This document shows positions 1 through 6,647 of a stretch of 7,403 nt of DNA, in pieces. The number at the start of each line of letters is the position of its first letter. The stretch's first letter is position 1. Origin of the DNA: an uncultured Phascolarctobacterium sp. (lineage in GTDB: Bacteria; Bacillota; Negativicutes; Acidaminococcales; Acidaminococcaceae); the NCBI GenBank assembly GCA_900551745.1, contig URXA01000030.1:1-7403 (forward strand), read 5' to 3'. The notes under the pieces were generated by a model. It was not told the origin of the DNA and made no database searches. It was given only the letters and a program-made list of their open reading frames with translations. Both the position numbers and the translations under genes were made by a program.

Positions 1-1232
1 GTATTGTAGGTATTTTCAAAAACATCTTCCAAAACTTTAAGAAAGCGTAATTCTTCATAGCTTATATACTTAGTCTGAACTACCTCATAAGGCGGTTCAC
101 TCATATACAGCAAACCATGTTCTTGAGTCTGACTTTGCATAACCGTCCCCTGCAGCACTTTTAAAAATCCTAGCTGCAGCATGTGTGGTTTCAATCCATA
201 AACATCATTAAATGATTTTATAAACTCTTTTAGTCCTTCATATGGCAAACCCGCAATTAAGTCAAGATGCAGATGGATATTATTGTTTTGCAAAAGCCGT
301 CCGACATTATCCGCTAATTTCTCCCAGTTATTTTCCCTGCCGATGGCTTCCAACGTTTCTGTATTTGTGCTTTGAACACCAATTTCAAACTGAAAACGGC
401 CCTCTGGTACTGTTTCCAAGAATTTCAATGTGTTTTCTGAAAGCAAGTCTGCTTTAATTTCAAAATGAAAGGTCGTTTCTGTATCAGCCATGGATAAGTA
501 ATGCATGATAGGCAGAAAATATGTTTCATCTAAATTATACGTACGGTCAACAAATTTTACCAGCGGCACTTTCGCTTCCATAAAACGCTCCAAATCTAAC
601 AGCACTTTTTCTAGCGGACGTCTGCGGACAGAATGAGAAATGCCGGATAAACAGTAGGAACACCGGAAAGGACAGCCGCGTGTACATTCATAATAAACTA
701 TTTTATTTTCAGCAACTATAGTTTCCAAATCAGGGTATGGAAACTCCAACTCTGCCAGATCTTCAACAACTGTTACACCGCCATTGATTTGCACAGTACC
801 ATTTTTATCACGATAAGCAATATGTGCCGGCACCTTATCGTCAGCATTTTTTAATGCTTTTAACAATTCAGAAAAGCAAACTTCTCCTTCACCCTGTACA
901 ATAAAATCTATTTCACTTTTTTCGTTAAAAATTCTTTCGGGCTCAAAAGCCACCTCGGGACCGCCAACAACTATTTTCGCTGCAGGCATAACTTTTCTGA
1001 CCAACTCTATCAAGCTGTAGACATAAGTTTTATTCCAAATATGCACAGAAAATCCCACAACTTCTGGCTTGGCCCTTGTTATCTCTGCCAATACCGCTAA
1101 AAGCGGAGTTTGTATGGTCTCTTCGATAAGCGTTACTTCTATTGCGTTTTTTCTGCAGAATTCGTTTACATAACGCAGTCCCAATGCTGTATGGACATAT
1201 TTACTGTTAATAGCTACTAAAATACTTTTCAT
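1..1232 (-). CDS. B12-binding radical SAM protein with DUF4080-type C-terminal region (3' end outside window)
   Basis: About 410 codons are visible, from the ATG at 1232-1230 to the left edge, with no stop reached. Residues 1 to about 130 resemble the Rossmann-like cobalamin-binding domain of B12-dependent radical SAM enzymes (start MKSILVAINSKYVHTALGLR, then IVVGGPEVAF near 87-96). I see no DxHxxG motif, so any cobalamin would bind without a lower histidine ligand. The radical SAM cluster motif is C187-x3-C191-x2-C194, preceded by C183 (ECTRGCPFRCSYC). The stretch VKFVDRTYN and the later LQLGFLKVLQGT and EPPYEV are, from memory, typical of the family carrying DUF4080. Such enzymes generally use a [4Fe-4S] cluster, S-adenosylmethionine and cobalamin, often for methylation, but this subfamily has no reaction I can name. 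The start is supported by AGAGG at 1242-1246, nine bases upstream. The gene is divergent from pepF. Confidence 0.9.
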   Translation of the reverse strand, partial: MKSILVAINSKYVHTALGLRYVNEFCRKNAIEVTLIEETIQTPLLAVLAEITRAKPEVVGFSVHIWNKTYVYSLIELVRKVMPAAKIVVGGPEVAFEPERIFNEKSEIDFIVQGEGEVCFSELLKALKNADDKVPAHIAYRDKNGTVQINGGVTVVEDLAELEFPYPDLETIVAENKIVYYECTRGCPFRCSYCLSGISHSVRRRPLEKVLLDLERFMEAKVPLVKFVDRTYNLDETYFLPIMHYLSMADTETTFHFEIKADLLSENTLKFLETVPEGRFQFEIGVQSTNTETLEAIGRENNWEKLADNVGRLLQNNNIHLHLDLIAGLPYEGLKEFIKSFNDVYGLKPHMLQLGFLKVLQGTVMQSQTQEHGLLYMSEPPYEVVQTKYISYEELRFLKVLEDVFENTYN

Positions 1233-1266
1233 AAAATCACGCCTCTAACCTTTCATATGCTGTCTG

Positions 1267-1275
1267 TGTTATAAT
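1267..1275 (+). promoter_or_regulatory. Predicted extended -10 promoter for pepF
   Basis: TGTTATAAT (1267-1275) is a perfect TATAAT preceded by TGn, and the four bases 1265-1268 read TGTG, matching the TRTG extension seen in Gram-positive promoters. No good -35 hexamer lies 16-18 bases upstream (the bases there read roughly AACCTT), as is usual for extended -10 promoters. The predicted start is near 1282. The pepF ribosome binding site follows at 1298-1305. Confidence 0.6.
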
Positions 1276-1299
1276 AATAAAGTATTTTAGATTTTGCAA
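1271..1299 (-). promoter_or_regulatory. Predicted sigma-A type promoter for the radical SAM gene
   Basis: Read on the minus strand, a TTGCAA -35 element (1294-1299) is followed after 17 bases by a TATTAT -10 element (1271-1276). The predicted transcription start is near 1264, giving a leader of about 31 bases before the ATG at 1232. The -10 occupies almost the same bases as the plus-strand -10 for pepF. This is a consensus match made by eye only. Confidence 0.55.
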
Positions 1300-1315
1300 G
1301 GAGTGAATTTAATTT

Positions 1316-3133
1316 ATGACTAAAAATAATGAACCCAAGCATGGCAGTTTAGTGCCGCGCAGTAGTATAGACAGCCGTTTTCAATGGAACATCCATGATA
1401 TTTATCCCGATCAGGAATCCTGGAAAACAGCAAGTCAGCAATTTAAAAAAGATGTTGACGCTTTTTGTCAATATAAAGGCCAGCTGCATGACTGTCAGAC
1501 TTTAAAAACGGTATTGCGGGAACAGGAAAAACTTTCCATCATTATCAGTAAATTATATGCCTATGCAAGACTTCAGCAGGATACTGATAATGGCAATCAG
1601 CAATTTCAGGCTCTGGTAGGCGAAGCCGAAGCTTTAGCCGCCGCTTTCAGCAATGCTGTTTCTTTCGTTGAGCCGGAGCTTTTATCATTAAGTCAGGAAA
1701 AATTAAACGATCTATTATCTGACCCTGATTTTAGTGATTATCGATTTTATCTGAATAATTTACTGCGGTTATCCAAACATGTTCTTCCCAAAGAGCAGGA
1801 AGAACTGCTTTCATTGAGCCAGCTGGCAACTTCAGGCCCGGCTGCTATTTTCCGCAGCTTAGTCAGTGCCGATATGCAATTTCCTCTGGTTAAAAACTCA
1901 GAAGGACTGGATGTAACTGTCAGCGAAGGCAATTATTTGCTCAATATGACCAGCAATGACAGATTACTGCGCCGTAATTCTTTCAATGGCTTAATGACTA
2001 CTTACCATAAATACCGTAATACGCTCGCCAATACGCTATCCAGCAATTGCCGTGTCAGTGCGTTTTATGCAACTGCCCATAAATATCATGATACTTTGGA
2101 AGCCTGTCTCTCTGAAGATAATATCCCGCCAAGTTTATACGACGGTCTGATTGAGACCGTTCACGAAAATTTAAAGCCTTTACATGAGTATATAGCCCTA
2201 AAAAAAGAAATACTTGGATTAGACGAATTCCATGCTTATGATATTTACCAGCCAATCAGCAATGCTGCCGACAGCTTTGCCTGTAATTTTGATGAAGCAA
2301 AAGCCAAAGTAACAGCAGCACTTGCTCCTTTAGGCTGTGATTATCAGGCCGCCTTACAAGAGGGTTTCGATAAGCAGTGGATCGATATTTACGAAAACAA
2401 AGGTAAACGAAGCGGAGCTTATTCCTGGGGAATCTACGGTGTCCATCCTTATGTTCTGCTGAATTATCAGCCACGCTATAACAGTATCTCTACTCTTGCT
2501 CATGAAATGGGACATGCACTGCATAGTTATTTCAGCAATAAGGCTCAAACATATATCAACAGTGATTATTCTATTTTCTGCGCCGAAGTCGCCTCTACCA
2601 CAAATGAAATCTTACTTTTAGAGCATACATTAAAAACAGCTTCTCCAGAACAAAAAATCTATCTTCTAAATCAATTTCTCGAAGCCGTACGGACTACCGT
2701 TTACCGTCAGGTACAATTTGCTGAATTCGAAAAGTTTATTCATAATGAAATCAACGAGGGCCGTACACTGCAGGCTGAAATGCTGGAAACCTATTGGTTG
2801 GACAGCAACAAACGTTATTATGGACCAGCTCTTACTGTAGACACAGAATTAGCCAGTGAATGGTCACGTATACCACATTTCTATACCCCATTTTATGTAT
2901 ATAAATATGCAACCGGTTACAGCGCAGCCACCGCCTTTGCCTCAGCAATCCTCGAAAATAAACCTAAGGCAGTAGAAAAATATCTGCACTTTCTTGCTTC
3001 CGGCGGCAGCGACTACTCTCTGAACCTGTTAAAAACAGCCGGTGTCGATTTGACGACCCCTTTGCCTGTGACCGTAACGCTGCACAAATTTGCAGAAAAA
3101 CTACAAGAATTAAAAAATTTACTTGGAAAATAA
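1316..3133 (+). CDS. pepF: Oligoendopeptidase F, zinc metallopeptidase of family M3B
   Basis: This is a complete 605-residue protein, close to the usual size of about 600 for PepF. It is a cytoplasmic zinc peptidase that cleaves short oligopeptides. The zinc-binding HExxH motif is HEMGH at residues 396-400 (H396 and H400 as ligands, E397 as the general base). The third ligand is probably E424 in FCAEVAS. The family's tyrosine-rich C-terminal segment is present at 521-534 (HFYTPFYVYKYATG), followed by FLASGGSDY and LLKTAGVDL. The N-terminus (RFQWNIHDIYPDQESW) matches the usual PepF opening, and there is no signal peptide. The start ATG at 1316 has AAGGAGTG at 1298-1305. The gene appears monocistronic, with its own extended -10 promoter and a strong hairpin terminator just after the stop. 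PepF and PepB names overlap in this family, so the symbol rests on similarity. Confidence 0.95.
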   Translation: MTKNNEPKHGSLVPRSSIDSRFQWNIHDIYPDQESWKTASQQFKKDVDAFCQYKGQLHDCQTLKTVLREQEKLSIIISKLYAYARLQQDTDNGNQQFQALVGEAEALAAAFSNAVSFVEPELLSLSQEKLNDLLSDPDFSDYRFYLNNLLRLSKHVLPKEQEELLSLSQLATSGPAAIFRSLVSADMQFPLVKNSEGLDVTVSEGNYLLNMTSNDRLLRRNSFNGLMTTYHKYRNTLANTLSSNCRVSAFYATAHKYHDTLEACLSEDNIPPSLYDGLIETVHENLKPLHEYIALKKEILGLDEFHAYDIYQPISNAADSFACNFDEAKAKVTAALAPLGCDYQAALQEGFDKQWIDIYENKGKRSGAYSWGIYGVHPYVLLNYQPRYNSISTLAHEMGHALHSYFSNKAQTYINSDYSIFCAEVASTTNEILLLEHTLKTASPEQKIYLLNQFLEAVRTTVYRQVQFAEFEKFIHNEINEGRTLQAEMLETYWLDSNKRYYGPALTVDTELASEWSRIPHFYTPFYVYKYATGYSAATAFASAILENKPKAVEKYLHFLASGGSDYSLNLLKTAGVDLTTPLPVTVTLHKFAEKLQELKNLLGK

Positions 3134-3137
3134 CAAT

Positions 3138-3177
3138 AAAAAACTCCGCCTGTTGAAATAACGGGCGGAGTTTTTTT
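3138..3177. terminator. Bidirectional intrinsic terminator between convergent genes
   Basis: An 11-pair stem joins CTCCGCCTGTT (3144-3154) to AACGGGCGGAG (3160-3170), with one G-T wobble and a five-base loop (GAAAT). On the plus strand it is followed by seven T at 3171-3177, four bases or so after the pepF stop codon begins the spacer. The six A at 3138-3143 give a T tract on the minus strand, so the same hairpin can end the zinc-ribbon transcript arriving from the right. Confidence 0.9.
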
Positions 3178-3241
3178 CTCTAAATAAATCAAATAAATTT
3201 AGTTTTTATCCTCAACTCTGAACACATTTTTTAAAATTATT

Positions 3242-3619
3242 TTACATAAAAAGCCGCATAATGAATACTACCACTGCTCCGATAGCAGCAAAAATCAGAA
3301 ATGTAGGCAGCAAAAAGAAAAAGATCGCTAAAATGCCGCCTAAAATCAACAGCGTCATCAAAATACCGCTGCCGCAACCAAAACTATGAACACGAATCTG
3401 CGGACCGCCGTTATTTTGTTCATAAGCTCTACGCTCTGCGCGCATATCTTCTACGCGGGTTCCTCCTTCTGCATTACCATCCTGCTCAATAGTAACACCA
3501 TCAAAGGTATCTCTTTCTTCAGGGCGCAGAACCTGCACTTCGGCTTCAATACGGCAATGACAATATGGACACTCCTGCGTGCCGCGTTCTAATTCTTTTC
3601 CGCAAAAACTACATTTCAT
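3242..3619 (-). CDS. Small zinc-ribbon protein with a C-terminal membrane hairpin, function unknown
   Basis: The protein has 125 residues. An N-terminal zinc ribbon is formed by C3-x2-C6 and C17-x2-C20 (CSFCGKEL ... CPYCHC), with an extra cysteine at 22. A polar, charged linker spans about 25-78. Two hydrophobic stretches follow at about 85-103 and 106-123, split by a proline at 105, which suggests a two-helix membrane anchor with the ribbon on the cytoplasmic side; the topology is inferred. The start ATG at 3619 has AAGGAG at 3627-3632, seven bases upstream. It begins 20 bases after the stop of the 520-residue gene and very likely shares its transcript. Proteins with this layout are common and mostly uncharacterised in Bacillota. 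The ribbon could bind protein or nucleic acid, and nothing here decides between them. Confidence 0.85.
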   Translation of the reverse strand: MKCSFCGKELERGTQECPYCHCRIEAEVQVLRPEERDTFDGVTIEQDGNAEGGTRVEDMRAERRAYEQNNGGPQIRVHSFGCGSGILMTLLILGGILAIFFFLLPTFLIFAAIGAVVVFIMRLFM

Positions 3620-3639
3620 AGCAAAACTCCTTTTTCACG

Positions 3640-5202
3640 TTAGGAAAGCGCCATCAGCAAAATTCCTTCTTCGTTGATGTAACGTGGATCGTGTTTTTCT
3701 ATCCCCAAGGTCACCCATATTTCCTTTGCCATACGCCGCATTACATCCAAAGGAACATTATGGCACAATTCAGCAATTTTTTCATCATTATAATTGTAGA
3801 CACCATTTGCTTTGATAAAATCAAAAATAGCTCCGGCCGCCCAGATATCCGGCATTCTTACTTCTCTGCAGGACTTGGCCTTAAAATCAGCCCACAACTG
3901 AATGACCAGTTTAATATCACGTTCTGCAAAATGATATGGCTCCATCATCTGTCTGATCCTCAGAATAACTCTGTCCTTATAATCTATTTCCGTAGGAAGA
4001 TAGTTTTTATGTGCAGTCTCATAGTTAAAATTGTTCAGATTTACAAAAGCAGAATATAAAAATACCATATGCCGAAGCAGCATCGGATTTTGGGCTGTAA
4101 ATGTTTCCCAATCCGCTGCCGGATCCTGAATATTATACCACTCCTTGCAGGACTTCAACGTATTGAACAGACGTTTCTGCGCTACTTTGCCTATTTTAAG
4201 GCAGCTTACATAGTTCATTATCATACTTTCATTATAAAAAATATGTCCCAGCAAAATAGCGTCATTTAAATCTTCCGATTCTTCCAGCGGCAGACTTAAC
4301 GTATATTTTTCTCCACTCAGCCAGTCTGTGCAATAAAAAGCACCGTCATCTGTATAACTGTCAATTTTGAATATAGCCAGCCTTGCTTTGCATAATTCTT
4401 CTAAAACATCACGGTTACGTTTGGCAAACGCTTCGTCGTAATCGTCACTCTCAGGCAGGCAGGTCCTTTCATAAAAGAACTCCAGAGGTCTTTTATCACT
4501 GCGCAGCAAATGATAGTCAAATAAAAAATAATCCCAAAAACATTCACTGGTTTCTTCAATATTATCTTTTTTTTCATCTTCATAGCCCATTAGAATACCG
4601 TAATATAAAAATGCAGCCCGGTCTAGGTCCAAACGGAAATATTCTCTCTCAAAAAATCTATGCAGTACCTCCAGCAATTCCTGCAGCCGTTCTCCAATAT
4701 TTAAAAATATTTTAGCAGGTATATCCGGAGTCGCACTCCACGCTCTTTCTACATTTGCTTCATCAAAGCTTCCATCCGGTAAAATTATCTTCATTTTGCC
4801 TTCTTGCAGCAATATTGCGGCAGCACTGCCAGGTGCCGTATCATCAGAAACAGCATTCTTGCCTTTCAAATATTTAAACAAACCGTCACATGTTTCTAAA
4901 AAATCTTTTGTATCTTCATAATAAGGAGTAAACTCTGAAATATTTCTGCCGCACCAGGCTATACAATCAATAAAATCATCAGCATTCATATCGCCAAGAA
5001 ACGTTTCTGCACTGCCAAGATATAAACACAACATCGTCAAGTTATCCCAACTACGGTATAAATCACTGTTTTTTTTGCCTTTCCAGGCTTCCATTCGTAA
5101 GAAACCTTCGGCATATTCTTGTCTGAGCAATGTGTTCCAGCCTTCATCATGGGCATAAAAATCTTCTACTAAGTCATACACATTGTCTTTTTCATTATTC
5201 AT
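3640..5202 (-). CDS. Unrecognised 520-residue helical protein with a possible SEC-C-associated architecture
   Basis: I do not recognise a named gene. The protein is soluble, rich in acidic and aromatic residues, and mostly helical by appearance, with no signal peptide or membrane segment. Residues 270-335 (AIFKIDSYTDDGAFYCTDWLSGEKYTL, then a possible turn and ILLGHIF) look like the small beta domain that precedes SEC-C motifs in some proteins, where a 'DxxTGExY' stretch is usual. Residues 450-508 (PDIWAAGAIFDFIKANG, DEKIAELCHNVPLDVMRRM, DPRY) resemble a cyclin-like or helix-turn-helix segment seen in the same proteins. The SEC-C zinc-binding cysteines themselves are absent. These are similarities recalled from memory. 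The start ATG at 5202 has AAGGA at 5213-5217 and a strong promoter upstream. It is first in an operon with the zinc-ribbon membrane protein. Confidence 0.8.
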   Translation of the reverse strand: MNNEKDNVYDLVEDFYAHDEGWNTLLRQEYAEGFLRMEAWKGKKNSDLYRSWDNLTMLCLYLGSAETFLGDMNADDFIDCIAWCGRNISEFTPYYEDTKDFLETCDGLFKYLKGKNAVSDDTAPGSAAAILLQEGKMKIILPDGSFDEANVERAWSATPDIPAKIFLNIGERLQELLEVLHRFFEREYFRLDLDRAAFLYYGILMGYEDEKKDNIEETSECFWDYFLFDYHLLRSDKRPLEFFYERTCLPESDDYDEAFAKRNRDVLEELCKARLAIFKIDSYTDDGAFYCTDWLSGEKYTLSLPLEESEDLNDAILLGHIFYNESMIMNYVSCLKIGKVAQKRLFNTLKSCKEWYNIQDPAADWETFTAQNPMLLRHMVFLYSAFVNLNNFNYETAHKNYLPTEIDYKDRVILRIRQMMEPYHFAERDIKLVIQLWADFKAKSCREVRMPDIWAAGAIFDFIKANGVYNYNDEKIAELCHNVPLDVMRRMAKEIWVTLGIEKHDPRYINEEGILLMALS

Positions 5203-5236
5203 TAATCTAATATCCTTCTTTCCCTACAATGTTGTT

Positions 5237-5266
5237 ATTATATCATAGCGTTCCAATGCTTTTCAA
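5237..5266 (-). promoter_or_regulatory. Strong predicted promoter for the 520-residue/zinc-ribbon operon
   Basis: Read on the minus strand: TTGAAA (-35, 5261-5266), an 18-base spacer, then TATAAT (-10, 5237-5242), with TG one base upstream of the -10 (5244-5245) making it an extended -10. The predicted start is near 5230, which leaves a leader of about 28 bases. It lies between the murB terminator and the start codon at 5202, so the operon is transcribed independently of murB. Confidence 0.75.
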
Positions 5267-5272
5267 TTGAAC
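5250..5272. repeat. Imperfect inverted repeat over the -35 and spacer of the operon promoter
   Basis: Half-sites GTTCCAATG (5250-5258) and CAATTGAAC (5264-5272) are separated by CTTTT. Seven of nine positions are symmetrical. The right arm overlaps the -35 hexamer, and the perfect palindrome TTCAATTGAA sits at 5262-5271. The position would suit a repressor operator, but no regulator is identified and AT-rich DNA gives such matches by chance. Confidence 0.3.
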
Positions 5273-5287
5273 ATTTTGTGACAGTAG

Positions 5288-5319
5288 AAAAAGCTCCGAT
5301 ATCAATTATCGGAGCTTTT
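5288..5319 (-). terminator. Intrinsic terminator of the YheA-like/murB unit
   Basis: A perfect 13-pair stem joins AAAAGCTCCGATA (5289-5301) to TATCGGAGCTTTT (5307-5319) around a five-base loop, starting 14 bases past the murB stop codon. On the minus strand the stem ends in five T (5288-5292). The core GCTCCGATA is GC-rich enough to act as a terminator, and its placement between murB and the next promoter supports this. Confidence 0.85.
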
Positions 5320-5333
5320 GGAGTAAGCAATCC

Positions 5334-6251
5334 TTATTCTTCACCGATCACCAAAACTTCTGGCTGTAATTCAACACCAACACCAGCTTTTATTTTGGTC
5401 TGGACATCCCTAATAAGCTGTAAAACATCGGCAGCTGTTGCACCGCCAATATTGACAACAAATCCAGCGTGCTTAGTAGAAATCTGAGCGCCACCGACTG
5501 TGTATCCCTTTAATCCGGCCTCGTCAATCAATGTTCCGGCAAAATATCCTGGCGGACGTTTAAACATACTACCTGCACTTGGCATTTCTAACGGCTGTTT
5601 ACTAACACGCCGTTGACTGAAATCATCCATTTTCGACTTGATTTCCGCTTTATTACCGGACGGCATTTTTAAAGTTACCTCTGTCACAATAAGCCCGCTG
5701 TTTTGCAAACTGGTTTTTCGATAACCAAAGTTTAAATCTTCAGCAGTAAGAATGCGTTCATTTCCATGCAAATCCATAACCCTTACACAATGAACAATAT
5801 TCTGCATCTCACCATCATAAGCGCCGGCATTCATATATACGGCACCACCAATGCTTCCAGGAATGCCTACAGCAAATTCCATGCCGGTCTTTCCGCATTC
5901 CATCGCCTTATATGAAGCTAATGCCAGCGAATAACCAGCTCCAAAGACCAGCAAATCCTCTGCTTCGCAAAAATTCCGCAGCATATTACCTAACTTTATA
6001 ACAATCCCACGGATACCTTTATCACGTACTAAAACATTTGAACCATTGCCAAGTAAAGTAAGAGGAACAGCAGTTTTACTGACCACTTTCAAAACTTCCC
6101 TCAATTGTTCAACAGACTCCGGCAAAACCAGAATATCAGCTGGTCCGCCGATCTTAAAGGAAGTATGCCCGCTCATCAGTTCATCCAAGCGCACAGTACA
6201 GGTAACAGAATTTTTCAGTTGTTCCGCCAAATCCAAAAACTCTTTATTCAC
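5334..6251 (-). CDS. murB: UDP-N-acetylenolpyruvoylglucosamine reductase (MurB)
   Basis: MurB is the cytoplasmic FAD enzyme that reduces UDP-GlcNAc-enolpyruvate with NADPH to UDP-MurNAc, the second committed step of peptidoglycan synthesis. The 305-residue length fits the short form common in Bacillota. FAD-binding motifs are GNGSNVLV (68-75) and GIPGSIGGA (129-137), with HTSFKIGGPAD at 29-39. The active-site set is complete: R178 in FGYRKTS, the proton-donor serine S228 in SAGSMFK, and E298 in LQPEV. The start is a GTG at 6251-6249, which overlaps the last eight bases of the upstream gene; AAAGGAAG at 6258-6265 sits six bases before it, and the next methionine (residue 26) would remove conserved N-terminal sequence. 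Expression is probably coupled to translation of the YheA-like gene. Confidence 0.96.
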   Translation of the reverse strand: MNKEFLDLAEQLKNSVTCTVRLDELMSGHTSFKIGGPADILVLPESVEQLREVLKVVSKTAVPLTLLGNGSNVLVRDKGIRGIVIKLGNMLRNFCEAEDLLVFGAGYSLALASYKAMECGKTGMEFAVGIPGSIGGAVYMNAGAYDGEMQNIVHCVRVMDLHGNERILTAEDLNFGYRKTSLQNSGLIVTEVTLKMPSGNKAEIKSKMDDFSQRRVSKQPLEMPSAGSMFKRPPGYFAGTLIDEAGLKGYTVGGAQISTKHAGFVVNIGGATAADVLQLIRDVQTKIKAGVGVELQPEVLVIGEE

Positions 6252-6582
6252 CAGTAACTTCCTTTACTACGTCTCCGATAGATTTTGAAATATCACCCAT
6301 CATCATTTGAAAACGCATAAAGGCATGCAGATACTCCATAGCAACTGTATTTAATCCTAAAATACCAGTAAGTTTTTGTAGTTTTTCATTTTTTTCTTCA
6401 GGAACTTCCTGTCCCTGATATTTCGCTAATTCTATTTCCTGGCTCAATTTTAAAAATTCTTCAGCCATCTCTTTACCTTTTGGATCTTGATCAAGAGCAG
6501 CTTTAGCTTCTTTTAGTTTTTTGTATTCCTGGCTTTCACGCATGGCTTTAGCCAACGCATTTGCACAATCGTAAACGTTCAT
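6244..6582 (-). CDS. YheA/YlbF-YmcA family protein (UPF0342-like)
   Basis: This is a 112-residue, almost wholly helical cytoplasmic protein. It opens with MNVYDCANALAKAMRESQEYK and has a charged coiled-coil-like middle (about 15-70) including DPKGKEMAEEF, then a second helical region with AFMRFQMMMGDISKSIGD. This pattern and length match the YheA branch of the family that also holds YlbF and YmcA (110-150 residues). In Bacillus subtilis, YlbF and YmcA, with YaaT, form a complex that adjusts RNase Y activity and affects competence, biofilm and sporulation. YheA itself has no settled role, so that function should not be assumed here. AGAGG at 6592-6596 is nine bases before the ATG. It is first in an operon with murB and overlaps it by eight bases. 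Confidence 0.85.
   Translation of the reverse strand: MNVYDCANALAKAMRESQEYKKLKEAKAALDQDPKGKEMAEEFLKLSQEIELAKYQGQEVPEEKNEKLQKLTGILGLNTVAMEYLHAFMRFQMMMGDISKSIGDVVKEVTGE
6249..6265 (-). promoter_or_regulatory. murB ribosome binding site and GTG start inside the upstream gene
   Basis: AAAGGAAG (6258-6265) lies within the last codons of the YheA-like gene, followed by six bases and the GTG of murB (6251-6249). The upstream stop codon TAA is at 6246-6244, so the two reading frames overlap by eight bases (GTGAATAA). This arrangement decides the murB start and suggests translational coupling. Confidence 0.75.
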
Positions 6583-6616
6583 GCCGATTCACCTCTTAAT
6601 TTTTTTTAGCTTTTAT

Positions 6617-6644
6617 ATTATAGCATATCTAAATTTTCTGTAAA
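6617..6644 (-). promoter_or_regulatory. Predicted promoter for the YheA-like/murB operon
   Basis: Read on the minus strand: TTTACA (-35, 6639-6644), a 16-base spacer, and TATAAT (-10, 6617-6622) with TG at 6624-6625 forming an extended -10. The predicted start is near 6610. The -35 begins only three bases after the dipeptidase stop codon (6648-6650), and no hairpin terminator is visible between them, so transcripts from the dipeptidase gene may also continue into this operon. Confidence 0.7.
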
Positions 6645-6647
6645 GAC

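Noticed and set aside
1349..1366. Thrombin-site-like sequence SLVPRSS near the PepF N-terminus, which might suggest vector sequence
   Set aside because: It differs from the usual tag sequence (LVPRGS), has no His-tag or vector context, and PepF proteins often begin with a similar Pro-Arg-Ser stretch before the conserved tryptophan region.
3180..3202. AT-rich hairpin CTAAAT ... ATTTAG followed by five T, just after the main terminator
   Set aside because: The stem has only six pairs, one of them G-C, with an 11-base loop. It is too weak to call a second terminator, and the strong hairpin just before it is enough.
3691..4059. A 122-codon open frame on the plus strand inside the 520-residue gene
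   Set aside because: It lies antisense to a longer frame that has a promoter, ribosome binding site and operon partner. Its own translation shows no domain, and no ribosome binding site was noted. It is treated as a shadow, like the other open frames opposite pepF, murB and the dipeptidase.
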